The notes beneath the pieces are model-generated. The model was not told where the DNA came from. It searched no databases and worked only from the letters and a program-made list of their open reading frames with translations. Positions 18,301-28,400 of a DNA stretch of 33,120 bases are shown here, piece by piece; the stretch's first letter is position 1, and each line of letters begins with the position of its first letter. Where the stretch lies: contig NZ_JAPIVK010000041.1 of NCBI RefSeq assembly GCF_026183675.1, positions 1 through 33,120 on the forward strand, written 5' to 3'. The position numbers were made by a program, and so were the translations under genes. The DNA comes from Microbulbifer halophilus (GTDB taxonomy: Bacteria; Pseudomonadota; Gammaproteobacteria; Pseudomonadales; Cellvibrionaceae).

Positions 18301-21300
18301 TTCAGGGTGCAATGGAAGCCGGTTGAATGTCGTAAGGTTGAGCGCAAAATCCGGCGTCTTGCTCCAACACTGCAACACATCGGCGAAGGCGCGCAACAAT
18401 ACGCCGGAGGCAGTGATACCCCACTCCCCTGCGACACGCTTGATTTCTTTCCATTGCGCGGCCGGAAGACAGAACTCGCGTCGCACGAAGCGAGGGAAGC
18501 GGACTCGCGACGGATCCATCGCCAAGGGTAGTTCCGGCGCCCCCGGAAAGGTCTCCAACTGTTCCATCCAATAGGCTTCGGAACGCCGGTAGGCATCCGT
18601 TTTACGAAGCGCTTCGAGCCCCACCACATAGTCGCGGAAGTTGATTGACAGCGGCGGCAGAGACGCATTGGGCTCGAACAGTAGCGTCATCAGCTCGCCG
18701 ACCAGAATCTGTTGACTGAACCCGTCCAGCACCAGCCCGTCGAAACTCCAATAGAGCCTGTAGTGATCCGCGGCGATACGATCGACCCGCAGATCGAACA
18801 GGGGCCATCGCTTCGGGTCGAAAACATGGTGGGACATCTCCTCGCGAGTTGTCAGCAGCGCCGCTTCGCGTGCAGCCGGATCGAGCTCGCGCAGATCCCT
18901 GAACGGTACCAGATAGCGACCCGGCCCGCGCAGGGTACGCTGGAGCCCGTCGTCCTGAACGATCATGCGCAGCACGTCGTGCCGATCGATCAGCCGATTC
19001 ACTGCATCTTCGAAAAGCTCGATGGAAAACTCGCCGGCATGCAGCTCATGTTCGGAGTAGGCATGCGCGGCAACATTGCCGATCTCAAACGCATCCGAGC
19101 GGCCCAACCAGTAGGCTTGCTGGATATCGGTCAAGGGGAATGGCTCATAGCGCCGTGCAGCGTCGTGCGCGATCCGGGGCAAGGCATCTTCATCGCGCGC
19201 GCTCTTACCCGATTGCGCCAGTTTGTCGATATGCGCCGCGAATGCGGCTACCGCGGGATGCGCCCAAAGGTCCTTCAGCGAGGGCGCCGTGCCGAAGCGC
19301 TCGCGGGTGATGTCGAGCATCTTCGCGGCGAGCATAGAATGCCCGCCGAGTTCGAAAAATGTGTCCTCCCGGCCGATTCCGGATACGCCCAAAAGCTCGC
19401 TCCAGAGCTCGGCGACCGCCACCTCCGTCACCCCTTTCGGTGGTGTCTGCTCCTCGCGCCCCCGGCTCGACCACAGAGGTTCGGGAAAACGGTCGTAGTC
19501 CAGCTTTCCATTCGCGGTCAAGGGCATCTCGTCGAGCTGCATGAACAGGCTCGGTAGCATATAGTCCGGCAGAGATGCCTCCAGATGCTGGCGCAGAGCC
19601 TCAGTGGAAGTGCCCTGGTCACCAGCGAAATAAGCCACCAGTTGCCGCTGGCCCACAGGGTCGGTGAGGAGGCGAACCGAGGCCTGTGCTACCGATGGCA
19701 CGGCCATCAATTGGCTTTCTATTTCGCCCGCTTCGATGCGGAAACCGCGCAGCTTGATCTGCGTATCGGCCCGACCCACGAACTCCATACTGCCATCGCT
19801 GCGCCAGCGCACCAGATCCCCCGTTCGATACAGGCGCGCACCGGGAATCCCGGCGAAGGGATCGGGGAGGAAAGATTTCGCAGTCAATTCCGGCTGCGCC
19901 AGATAGCACTGTGCCAGGCCGATCCCCCCGACATAGAGTTCGCCGACCACGCCAACCGGTTGCGGCCCCATGGCCGCATCCAGTACATGGGCGGAGAGTC
20001 CCGCGATAGGACGACCGATGGACGGCGCGCGCCCCTGCCCGGCATCCACGTCTCCCGATGTACTGACGACAGTGGCCTCGGTGGGACCGTAGTTGTTCAC
20101 CAGGCGATAGGGTGTGCCATCTCGCAATCGCGACAGGCGATCCCCACCGACCAGAAGCGTCTGGAGATGGCGGACCCGGTCCAGGCGAGCGCCCACCAGC
20201 TCTGCCAGGGGCGTCGGCATGAAGCAATGGGTAATGCAGCGTTCGGCGAGAAAAGCGACCAGGTGCGATGGCATTTCCAGCGTTTGCTGATCGACCATTT
20301 CAACGCCGCCGCCATGCAACAGGTTTGGCCATAGTTCCCAACCCAGCGCATCGAAGCCAACGCCGGCCAGCACGCTGGCTCGCGAGGAGCTGTCCAGCGA
20401 AAACTCCCCGGCATGCCAGGCCAGAAGGTTTGCCAAAGCCGCGAAATCGACCACCACGCCCTTCGGTTTTCCGGTGGTCCCCGAGGTATAAATGACATAG
20501 GCCGGTGCCAGTTGCGTCTGCCCTTTCTCGCTATAGCCCGGCAGCGGCGCAGTGTCCGACAATGTATCGATGGTTATCGGATCGGGCATATCGGCGAAGG
20601 GGCGCGAGGCGATCAGTGCGCAGGCGCCGCTGTCTTCCACAATCGCACCTACGCGACGGGCGGGGAGACGCGGATCGATCGGAACGTAAGCCGCCCCGGT
20701 CATCCAGACTGCAAGAAGCATCGCCGGCAACCACTGGTCCCGCTCGAGGATCACGGCGACCGTCCTGCCCGGCCCGGAGCCCTGACGCCGCAGGCCAGAC
20801 GCGATCCGTCGGGCGCTGCGATCGAGTTGTGCATAGCTCAGGCAGTTGTCACCGGCAGTGACCGCAATCGAATCCGGACGCGCCTTGACACAGGCAGAAA
20901 AGTCGGCAAGCGGATGCACAACGCTCGGTGCCACAGGTCCACACGACCACTCTCGCAGCCGCCCCCCTTCCTCCTCGGCCACAAGTGGAAGCTCCAGCAC
21001 CGGGCATTCCGGCATGTCGAGCATCCGATCGATCAACATCAGGTAGCGCCGCCTGAAGGCTTCTATGGTCCCGCGGTCAAAGAGGTCCCGGCTGAACTCC
21101 CAATAACCGACCAGTCCGGACCCGGTCTCGTTGTAGGACACACTGAGGTCGAACTTGGCTCCCGCGACCGGCAACGGCTCGATAGAGGCACTGAGTTGCG
21201 GGAGCTCCACCGTGTCCGGTAGTTCGGTCGCATTGTTGAGGCCGAACATGACCTGAAAGATGGGCGCGTGCGCCAGGCTTCGCGGTAGGGCCAGGGATTC

Positions 21301-22410
21301 GACCACAGCTTCCAATGGCGCGCTCGCATGGTCCAGGGCTTCCAGCAGCGTCGCCTGTGTGTCCCGGACCAAGGTAGCGGCGTCCTGGCCCGGCCGGGTG
21401 CGCAATCGCAGCGGGACCGAATTGGCGAAGAAACCAATCATCTGCGCCAACTCGGCGCGATCGCGGTTTGCCAGGGGGGTTCCAAGGACAACCTCTTCAC
21501 AGCCCGCAAGGCGGGCCATGAGCGCGCCAAATGCCGCTGTCAGCACTGCGAAGACAGTCACCTCCCTATCGCTGGCGAATGCCTGGACTCTGTCTCGCAG
21601 CTTTGCGGGAAACCTGTCGACAACGCATTCGCCCGCACGCGTCGGAACGGCCGGCCGCGACCGGTCACAGGGCAATTCGAGCAGGGGGGGCGCGCCCTCA
21701 AGGCGCGCCTTCCAGTACAGAACGTCACTCTCTTGGAGGTTCTTGCGCCCGTGCAGCCACTCCGCATAATCGCCGTACTGAATCTGCAGGGGCGGCAATT
21801 GTGCGATCTCCGAATCGATCCCGGCCTGATACAGGGTGAGTAGATCGCGCACCAGCAGGTTTAGCGACCAGCCGTCCGCGGCGACATGGTGCATCGTCAG
21901 CAACAGGATGCTTTCATCGGAAGCAGTCACCACCATATCGGCTCTCAGGAAGCCGTCCCTATCCATCCGGAACGGGTGCGCGATCACCTGGTGTTTTATC
22001 GCCTCCAGCGCACGCGCACTCACCTTCTCGGGCAAGCCCGCAAGATCGATCACGCGCAATGCCGGCGACCGGTCCAGGGGCCGTTGCATCGGTTCTCCGT
22101 CCACCAGCTCCACAATGCTGTCCAAAACCCTGTGTCGCCGGCAAAGGTCCCTCACCGCGCGAGCGAGAGAAGGCGTGTCCAGACAGCCACGCAGGTGCAA
22201 CGCCGTGGCCATGGTGTAGGCGCTGTTGGGGCCGTCCACCTGCTCCAGAAACCAAAGTCTGCGCTGCTGGGGCGACAACCGGTAGTGTGTGCGCTCCGAC
22301 GCCTGGATCGAGGCGCCGGCATCGGCGCGGCGCTCGCGCCGCTGTCGAAGCTCGGCGGCCAGTCTCTGTTTGGGTGACAGCGTCGGCGTAGAGGTATCAC
22401 TGGAGTCCAT
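12367..22410 (-). CDS. NRPS: C-A(Leu)-PCP-Cy-A(Cys)/Ox-PCP-C-TauD hydroxylase
   Basis: The start is the ATG at 22410 (MDSSDTSTP), 5 nt after the upstream stop with AGGAGGAAG upstream; length is 3347 residues. Domains: C (HHVAADGWS ~174); A1 with code DAWFLGNVVK, the classic leucine code; PCP (Ser 1025); heterocyclisation domain with DxxxxDxxS (Asp 1224, Asp 1229, Ser 1232); A2 with code DLYNMSLIWK, one change from the cysteine code DLYNLSLIWK; an McbC-like FMN oxidase inserted in A2 after A8 (~2012-2373), before A9 (LPGYMVPS) and A10; PCP (GGDS, Ser ~2471); C (HHIVSDGWS ~2672); and a SyrP/TauD-like Fe(II)/2-oxoglutarate oxygenase (~3010-3340) with HxE (His 3113, Glu 3115), distal His 3307 and Arg 3316. 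The last C domain has no A or PCP of its own: the module is completed by the next protein, which activates Asp. Predicted work: add Leu, make a thiazole from Cys, then join and beta-hydroxylate Asp in trans. Confidence 0.96.
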   Translation of the reverse strand: MDSSDTSTPTLSPKQRLAAELRQRRERRADAGASIQASERTHYRLSPQQRRLWFLEQVDGPNSAYTMATALHLRGCLDTPSLARAVRDLCRRHRVLDSIVELVDGEPMQRPLDRSPALRVIDLAGLPEKVSARALEAIKHQVIAHPFRMDRDGFLRADMVVTASDESILLLTMHHVAADGWSLNLLVRDLLTLYQAGIDSEIAQLPPLQIQYGDYAEWLHGRKNLQESDVLYWKARLEGAPPLLELPCDRSRPAVPTRAGECVVDRFPAKLRDRVQAFASDREVTVFAVLTAAFGALMARLAGCEEVVLGTPLANRDRAELAQMIGFFANSVPLRLRTRPGQDAATLVRDTQATLLEALDHASAPLEAVVESLALPRSLAHAPIFQVMFGLNNATELPDTVELPQLSASIEPLPVAGAKFDLSVSYNETGSGLVGYWEFSRDLFDRGTIEAFRRRYLMLIDRMLDMPECPVLELPLVAEEEGGRLREWSCGPVAPSVVHPLADFSACVKARPDSIAVTAGDNCLSYAQLDRSARRIASGLRRQGSGPGRTVAVILERDQWLPAMLLAVWMTGAAYVPIDPRLPARRVGAIVEDSGACALIASRPFADMPDPITIDTLSDTAPLPGYSEKGQTQLAPAYVIYTSGTTGKPKGVVVDFAALANLLAWHAGEFSLDSSSRASVLAGVGFDALGWELWPNLLHGGGVEMVDQQTLEMPSHLVAFLAERCITHCFMPTPLAELVGARLDRVRHLQTLLVGGDRLSRLRDGTPYRLVNNYGPTEATVVSTSGDVDAGQGRAPSIGRPIAGLSAHVLDAAMGPQPVGVVGELYVGGIGLAQCYLAQPELTAKSFLPDPFAGIPGARLYRTGDLVRWRSDGSMEFVGRADTQIKLRGFRIEAGEIESQLMAVPSVAQASVRLLTDPVGQRQLVAYFAGDQGTSTEALRQHLEASLPDYMLPSLFMQLDEMPLTANGKLDYDRFPEPLWSSRGREEQTPPKGVTEVAVAELWSELLGVSGIGREDTFFELGGHSMLAAKMLDITRERFGTAPSLKDLWAHPAVAAFAAHIDKLAQSGKSARDEDALPRIAHDAARRYEPFPLTDIQQAYWLGRSDAFEIGNVAAHAYSEHELHAGEFSIELFEDAVNRLIDRHDVLRMIVQDDGLQRTLRGPGRYLVPFRDLRELDPAAREAALLTTREEMSHHVFDPKRWPLFDLRVDRIAADHYRLYWSFDGLVLDGFSQQILVGELMTLLFEPNASLPPLSINFRDYVVGLEALRKTDAYRRSEAYWMEQLETFPGAPELPLAMDPSRVRFPRFVRREFCLPAAQWKEIKRVAGEWGITASGVLLRAFADVLQCWSKTPDFALNLTTFNRLPLHPEVDRLLGDFTSLTLLRTEFISGVGFGERAQALQQRLWDDLEHRYFDGTELIRELRRHRGDSVGMPIVFSSMLGMEMDSAPADPNSRQDEAATQRGFAVSQTSQVWIDHQVSELDGALYTAWDVVDALFPTGMLDAMLDTYRGLLERLATERAAWTEVSSLPLPPAQRVARRAANSTSAPWTGTLLHAGLEARAACAPEALAVWSSARQLSYGQLRKLARHYGHALRSAGAQPGELVGVVMRKGWEQVVAVQAVLESGAAYLPIDADLPAARIEQLLDLGEVKRVLTQPGPEAEVAWPGTPRRWVVNADALAAEELPALSPVQTLETLAYVIFTSGSTGRPKGVMIDHRGSRNTIDSINAMLEVGSDDRVLAVSSLSFDLSVYDLFGLLSAGGTVVIPDVELEKDPAHWSRLLSSAGVTVWNTVPALMQLLVEYHEQRELPLSDTLREVMLSGDWIPVGLPDRIKALAPQVRVRSLGGATEASIWSIHYLIDRVDPAWTSIPYGYPLANQSYQVLKEDLSPCPDWVPGDLYIGGIGLAQGYWRDAEKTAASFVTVAGERLYRTGDLGRYLPDGSIEFLGREDSQVKVQGYRVELGEIEVALLRQPLVREAVVAALGEAAHHKRLVGYVVLESGPGGGPAPAEQALFKLSRPGLRVVADAGIDLPRPADALGLSWALPQGGGQAPGFSALANWLGALRATPVEEAPLPKYFYPSSGSLNPIRAYLEVGEGLAELPRGVYYYDPVDHRLQRIGDGGAAGMRLHLVAAQQAVEPLYGAEGVQLCQLEAGYVLALLQLAAPVQGIDVRVVETDAPEAERLGLEETEQLLTSLTLAATQVRPADLQLELFERQSYRRFAGRELTTDQFEALLSALESPAGLTWYAQATPGSVEGLRAGYYLLEPATGRCRLLEASDEVPRERYAGAAGAAYAQNALAIYAVGTPEPGLRLASGMQGQRLSVAGVKEAVGVCPIGGFKAPGLAQRLGAEDGAEVVHSWLLGAIDVEQTRRWEQEPAPASPMEQLREALAETLPGYMVPSTLVPLERIPLTPNGKVDRRALPAPAEPLQRRQLRPPRTRLEETLVAIWREVLGLEEVGIDDHFFEIGGDSVHLVQMQTRLRSSLGADVSLRELYAHPELAELAVQLERRTAVPQRTSAGPETGTVPLRRSRHLPVKGPHPLSAAQYRIWFADRIEGSNVLFNFPSLLHFESVVGVDMLRPVFETVIRRHLVLTARFEEEDGQPFQYFEPDLVVRIPVIDLESLPDDCTAAELERLRIEESRRTFNLSTGPLFHIQQVRCGPSQSQLFLNKHHIVSDGWSGAIFIRELLECFAAAANDRPANLPPLEIQYSDFVYWQQERLAMPGAAESLAWWQRRLADLPTLRLPLDRARQTRRDNRGLTVSRMIDGSLVESLRAIGQKVGGTLFAVLLAAFKLLLSRYDGRQDIVVGTSAASRPSPELEQLVGLFVNQLALRTSLEGNPSFSELVRRVSQTTTDALAHQEVPFDRVVAAAAPSREPGLSPLFQVLFLLNNMPKQELGEVAGVSVRSQQIHSGAARFDLSLTLEEQADGFRAEFEYRSDIFDDSTGQTLADRYLAVLARAADAADRPIADIEIHTDAEREERADLMRRHKTGSQRFRSARRQAIDIGKLQLVQESMLDGYPDFPLVFSPATSGVELTEWAASERESIEKKLHRHGALLFRGFGIDSVERFERFALSVCPDLVGDYGDLPKEVNSRRVYKSTPYPEDKTILFHNESSHTHRWPMKQFFGCIQAAQKGGETPLVDCRELYRKLDPSIANKLASQGLLYVRNFIEGLDVSWQDFFRTDDRAAVEAQLRSLGTEFVWTGENNLRIRQPAQAITRHPGTGEPVFFNQIQLHHVGYMTSSERDALRELFAEEDLPRNVYYGDGSEIETEVTEAIDRLYRENAVAFPWQQGDVLMVDNMLVAHGRYPFSGPRKVIVAMGEMTNASDLAHLDREAEESGCAYDN
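12385..13390 (-). other. TauD/SyrP-like Fe(II)/2-oxoglutarate hydroxylase domain at the NRPS C-terminus
   Basis: The facial triad is visible: FHNES (His 3113, Glu 3115) and VAHGRYP (His 3307), with Arg 3316 as the likely 2-oxoglutarate ligand. HxE instead of HxD matches SyrP-type beta-hydroxylases acting on carrier-bound Asp. It directly follows a C domain, and the next protein opens with an Asp-activating module, so beta-hydroxylation of Asp is the likely reaction. Confidence 0.88.
15290..16380 (-). other. Oxidase (McbC/nitroreductase-like, FMN) domain embedded in the Cys A domain
   Basis: About 360 residues lie between A8 (QVKVQGYRVELGEIE) and A9/A10 (LPGYMVPS, NGKVDR). Marks include KYFYPSSGSLNPIRAYLEV near residue 2076 and a second half beginning ERQSYRRFAGRELTTDQF. 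Insertion of Ox inside a Cys A domain is known from epothilone EpoB. Together with Cy it predicts a thiazole. Confidence 0.9.
17800..19155 (-). other. Heterocyclisation (Cy) domain
   Basis: In place of HHxxxDG this condensation-fold domain carries DxxxxDxxS (DGLVLDGFS) and other Cy marks: an FPLTDIQQAYWLGR start, LGDFTSLTLL, and SQTSQVWIDHQV near its end. It should condense Leu-PCP with Cys-PCP and cyclise the cysteine to a thiazoline. Confidence 0.95.
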
Positions 22411-22415
22411 GGGAT

Positions 22416-25400
22416 TCAGGCTTCCTCCTGCATGCGCGCGAGCAGCCGATCGGCCTCCTCGTCGCTCAATGTGTCGAGATCGACCGAATCGAGGAACCGC
22501 TCGAAGCCGACCGCCTCCTCGACCGAGTGCGCGAATGTGGCCAGATCGACCGCCGAATACAGGGTTCGCACCGGAAGCTCGATGCCGAACTGCCGATCGA
22601 CCTGAGCGCAAACCTGGGCAGCGAGCAGCGAATGCCCACCCAAATCAAAGAAGTTATCGTGGCGACCGATACGGGAGCGCGACAGCACCTCCTCCCAGAT
22701 TGCGGCGATCTCCGCCTCGGTAGGGGTTTGCGGCTCCGCATAGGCGCGCTCCACCTGCGGAAGCGTCACCCGCGTCTCTAGCAGGGCGCGATCGATCTTG
22801 CCGCTGGCGTTGATGGGCATGGTATCGAGCGTCACAAGAGAGGCGGGCACCATGTAGTCCGGCACACTGCTCCGCAGTGCATCGCGCAACCCGGCCAGGT
22901 CATCATCCGGATCGCGCGCCACCGCGAAGGCGATGAGTTGTCTTTCTCCGCCCTCGGCAAAATGTACGAGAACGGCGGCATCGGCGACCTCTTCGCGCCT
23001 GCGCAACACTGCCTCGACCTCTCCGGGTTCGACCCGGAAACCGCGGATCTTGACCTGACGATCACGGCGGCCGAGGTAGATCAATTGCCCGTCTTCGCCA
23101 AGAATGACCCGATCGCCGGTGCAATAGAGCCTTGCACCCTGTGTCTGCCCACAGGGGTTGGGCAGGAAAAGTTCCGCAGTCATGTCGGCCCTTCCCATGT
23201 AGCCGCGCGCAAGGCCGTGGCCGCCGACGTACAGTATGCCCGGCGCCCCCACAGGTACGGGCCTGAGGTCGTCGTCAAGGACATGACAACTGCTGTTGGG
23301 AATAGAACCCCCGATGGGAATAGGCCGGTCTTCCGGGTGCGCTCGGGGAATGTCGTACCAGGTGGAAAAGGTCGTATTTTCAGTCGGACCATAACCGTTG
23401 ATCAGCCGCACCCCGGGCAGCTTTTTATGGGCGAGCGCACAGCTGACCGGTGAGATGACGTCGCCGCCCACCAGCAGGAAACGCAGCTCCGGAAGGTCAC
23501 TATCGAGATAGCGGCACCATATATCGAACAGCGCGGAAGTCAGCCATAACGCGCTCACCCGGTAGTCGCGCAGCGCCCGCGTGAACGCCGCCGGATCCGA
23601 GGGCTGAGTCTCGATCACCACCAGTTGCCCGCCGTTGAGCAGGGCACCCCATATCTCGAAGGTCGCCAGATCGAACGAAACCGACGAAGAGAGAATAAAT
23701 CTGAGCCGCTCCTCGAATGGGAGGTAGCATGCGTTTCGGACAAGTCGGGAGACTCCGCCGTGGGTGACGGCAACCCCCTTGGGAACTCCGGTGGAACCCG
23801 AGGTGTGTATTACATACGCCAGCGCGTCCGGCCCCAGGTCGGTGGTGTGCACCCCTGCCGATGCCTCCCCGGAGGCGAGGTCCCCCCGGACAAGCGCGAC
23901 TTGGGTCTCCCGGAAATCCGCTTCCGTCGCCGCGTCCACGACCACCGTCTGCACACTGGCGCCCTTGATCACCATCTTCCTGCGATCTTCGGCGGCACCC
24001 TGCTCGATCGGAACATAGGCGCCGCCCGCCTTGATCACGGCGAGCACAGCCACCACCAGGGAAGGCGAACGCGACATGCAGATTCCTACGGGAGCCTCGG
24101 CGACTACGCCCGCCTGCCGGAGGCGCGCGGCCAGTCGATCCGAAGCGTCATCGAGCTGGGCATAGGTCATCTCGCCCGCGCTGCCGATCAGTGCGATCGC
24201 CTGCGGATCGGCCCGTACCACATCGCCAAACTGCAGCGCCAGTGAACGGCGGTCGCGAGGCGCCTCCGCATGCTGGTTGACCAGTGACACCGAGCTTCGC
24301 TCCGCCTCCAGATCAACTGCTTGCAAGTCACGCAACGGCTGCTCCGGCCCGTCGCAGGCGCGGCGCAGAAAACGCTCGTACTGCTGTAGCAACTCTCTCA
24401 CGGTGGCGGCGTCGAACAGTGCGCAACTGTACTCGCAGTAGAGACGAATTCCGTCCGGACGATCTTCAAAGGAAAGGTTCAGATCGAACTTGGCCGTTCT
24501 GTTGTTGTCCCGCAGGGAAATCTGCTCGATCTCCTTCGCGGGTGTCGACAGGTCGACGAAGTTCTCCTGCGCGAACATGACCTGCACAAGCGGCTGGAAC
24601 GCCAGGCTGCGCTCCAGCCCCAGGTCGTCCACAATCAGGTCGAGCGGGGTATCCTGGTAGTCGTATGCCGCTAACGCAGTTTTTCGTACCCGCTGCAGCA
24701 GTTGCAGAAAACTCTCGTCGGCGGAAACCTGGACGCGCAAGGGAAGCGTGTTGACGAAGAAGCCTATCAACGGCTCCAGCTCGGTGCGCGGACGATTGGC
24801 CACCGGGGTGCCGACGACGATATCCCCGTGGCCGGCATGGAAAGCGAGCAGTGCGTCGAAAGCGCCGAGCATCAGCATAAACAGGCTGGAGTTCTCCCGC
24901 ACTGCCAGTGCCTTCAGTTGTGTCGACAGGCCCCGATCCAATTGCGCCACAAGCGTGCGCCCGACATCATTGCGCTCGGCCGGGCGCGGTTTTGCGCAAC
25001 GCAACTCCAGCAGCGGCGGCGCCCCCCGCAGGCTTTCTCGCCAGAATGCGAGCCGCGCTTCCAACGCCTCGCCCTCCAGGCTGGCCCCCAGCCAGTGGGC
25101 GTAATCACCGTACTGCACGGGCAACTCGGCAAGGTCCGCTTCCGGGTCCTGCAGCAGTGCAGACAATTCCCCCATGAGAACGCCGAGCGACCATCCGTCG
25201 CAGACGATATGGTGCAAGGTGAGTGCCAGAATGACGCCGCCTCCCGGAATTCGCAGGAGGAGCGCGCGCAAAAGCGGCGCGGTGGTGAGATCAAACGGCC
25301 GTGAAATCGCCTCGCCCAGAATCTCATCGACACGATCTTCGTCCACAGCGGGAAGGTCTCCGAGATCCACCGTGCCCAAAGGCACCTCGACCGCTGCCGA

Positions 25401-28400
25401 TACCCGTTGTTTCGGCAGCCCGTTGACCTCCACTATCGCCGTTCTCAGTACATCGTGGCGCTCGACGATGCGGGCGATCGCGCGCCTGATGGTGTCGACG
25501 GAAACCGAAGCCTGCAGGCGCATCGCGATCGGCATATTGTAGGCGCCCGTCGAGCCCTGCACCTGCTCCACGAACCACAATCGCTGCTGCATGTACGAAG
25601 CGACCGACCGTTCGCGTTTGCCGACGCGGACAATGGGCTTCAAGGTCAGCGCCCCGCCCCGACGCCGCTCGCGAATGTGCAGCGCCAGTCCCTGTAGGTC
25701 CGGATGCTCGAACACGTCGCGCGTGCTCAGGTCGACACCGAGAAGGTCGCGCACCCGGACACTGAGCGTGATCGCCATCAGCGAGTGTCCACCCAGTTCG
25801 AAGAAGTTGTCTGTGACGCTGATGTCCCGCACACCGAGCAGTTCACCCCACAACAGCGCGAGCTGTCGCTCGATATCGTCGCGGGGCGGCACGATTCCAG
25901 TTTTTCCGGTGGGTTGGTTGAAAGCTGGTAAATGCGCGCGGTCGATCTTGCCATTCGGCGTCAACGGCAACTCCGGAAGGAATACATAGTGGGACGGGTG
26001 CTTGTACTCCGGCAGCCTTTCACGCAGGAAGGCGCGCAGGTTTTCCTCCAGCCCGGACACCGGCTCGCTGGCCACATAGGCGATCACCCGCTTGTCGCCC
26101 CGGTCATCGGTGTGGACTACCGCCGCGGCATTGCCGACCGCGGAATGTGCCGTGATCTGGTCCTCGATCTCGCCGAGCTCGACGCGAAATCCGCGGATTT
26201 TGACCTGCTTGTCGCGACGGCCAATATACTCGATCACACCGTCGGGTCCTCGCCGCACCCAATCGCCCGTTCGGTAGAGGCGTGCGCCGGGTTCCCTGCT
26301 GAATGGGTCCGGCACGAACCGTTCCGCCGTCAGTGCGGGTTGACCAATATACCCCAGCGCAACGCCACTGCCGCCCACCAGCAACTCGCCGCAAACTCCC
26401 AGCGGGGCGAGATGATCCTCATTGTCAACGACATAGGCAGATGCGCCTGAAATGGCCTGACCGATGAAACAGCGCGCCGCATCGAGCGGCGTTCGAATTT
26501 CATGCCATGTGCTAAAGGTGGTGTTCTCGGTCGGCCCATACAAGTTGAGCAGGCGGGGGGGCTTGCCCTCCTCCAGCACCCGGCGTACGGTCGCCGGGCT
26601 GGCCGCATCACCCCCGAAGCCCACAGTATCTACCTCGGACAACGCCTGCGGGTCCAGCTCAATTAACAGATTGAACAAGGCGACGGTGATGAACATCGCC
26701 GAAACCTTGTGGTCGCGCAGCAACAACGGGAACTGCTCCAGATCCAACAGTTGATCGCGATTCACACCGACGAGACGCGCCCCGCCCGCCAGCGCACCCC
26801 AGACCTCGAAAGTGGCGGCGTCGAAGGCGTGATTCGACATTTGCATGAACACGTCGTCGGGCCCGATCTCGACATAGTCGCTTCCACGCACCAGCCGCAC
26901 AACCGCCCGGTGCGGGACTTCCACACCCTTGGGCGCCCCGGTCGATCCAGAGGTGTACATCACATAGGCGGGATGAGAACCGTCCAGTGTCGGCGCGGCC
27001 TGTCTGTGCCTGCGCACACTATCCGGTACCGACTTCATGTCGGCCAGGTCGATCCGCACACAGGTCGTCTCATTGGGCATAACGGCTTCCGCCGACGCGC
27101 TGCACAGGACCACGCGCAATCCCGTATCGGCGACCACGTGCTCGATCGATTGTGAGGAGTGCTTTATATCGAGAGGTACATAGGCCGCGCCCAGCTCGAG
27201 AATGGCCAGCATTCCCGCCACCAGGTCGACCGCCGTATCTACGCACAGCGCGACTCTGTCCAGCGGCGCCACACCCAGGGACTGCAACCGGGATGCGTAG
27301 CTCCCTGCCACCCTGTCGAGCGCGCCATAGCTGAGTTGCAAACCGCCGTGCTCTACCGCAATTGCGTCTGGCGCCGTATCACATCGTTGCCGGAACAAGT
27401 TTTCCAGAGCCCCCCCTTCCGGTGCCCGGTCGATGGATGGCCGGCCCAGATCGAGCACTCGCTCGCGCATGGAGGCATCCATTAGACCGAAGGATGCGAG
27501 CGGAACTTCGGGAGCGGCGAGCACCTGGTCCAGCAACTGCGTGTAGAAGACCGTCAACCGTTCGGCACTGTCGGGCTCAAACAGGTGGATATCGTAGGTC
27601 AACTTGAATTCCAGCCCCTCCGGGAAACGGCGGAACTGCAGGCTGAGATCATCCTTCACCGCATTCGAGATGATACCGTCGTTGTCCGAAAACTGCTCCC
27701 CCGTATCTGCGAGCTGTACTACCTCGCGTTCGGCGGCATTGTTGAGCGCGAGGGAAACCTGGTAGAGCGGGGTGTAGCTCAGGTCGCGTTCTCCGATGCA
27801 GTGTTCAACGACCGTCCGGAAGGGGATGCTCTGGTTCGCTTGTGCCGCGAAGGTATTGTCGCGAACTGTCCCGAGCAATTCGGAAAAACTCTGCCGCTGA
27901 TCCACGTTAGTGCGGATTACGATCGTATTGGTGAACATCCCAACCACATTGGCAAGCTCCGGGAACGGCCGCCCCGCAACAGCGGTTCCCACGGCGATAT
28001 CCTGCATGGCGCAGCACCGGGCAAGCATCGCCTTGAAGACAGCCAATAGCCCCATGAAGAGCGTCGCCCCCTGCCGACGGCAAAACGCGTTCAACGCATC
28101 CGCAGTGGCCGCCGGCAGCATGCGCCTGACTGAAGCCCCTTCATATCGCTTGACCGCCGGTCGTGGGTTGTCTGTCGGCAGATCAAGCAGAGGGGGGAGG
28201 CCTCGCAGTGTGTTTTTCCAGAACTCCAGTTGGGTGTCGAATCCCCCGTCGCAGAGCTCCTTCTGCTGCCACCAGGCGAAATCGGCGTAGCCGGCTGCCG
28301 GCGCGGACAGTTGCGGCTCCCTGCCCGCCTGTAAGGCGTCCATCAGCTGCATATATTCCCGGGCCAGGATCCCGGAAGACCAGGCATCCGTGGCGATGTG

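Noticed and set aside
22411..22611. N-terminal extension of the large NRPS by 67 residues
   Set aside because: It lies wholly within the end of the preceding NRPS gene in another frame, is Arg/Gly-rich without domain character, and a good ribosome site precedes the ATG at 22410.
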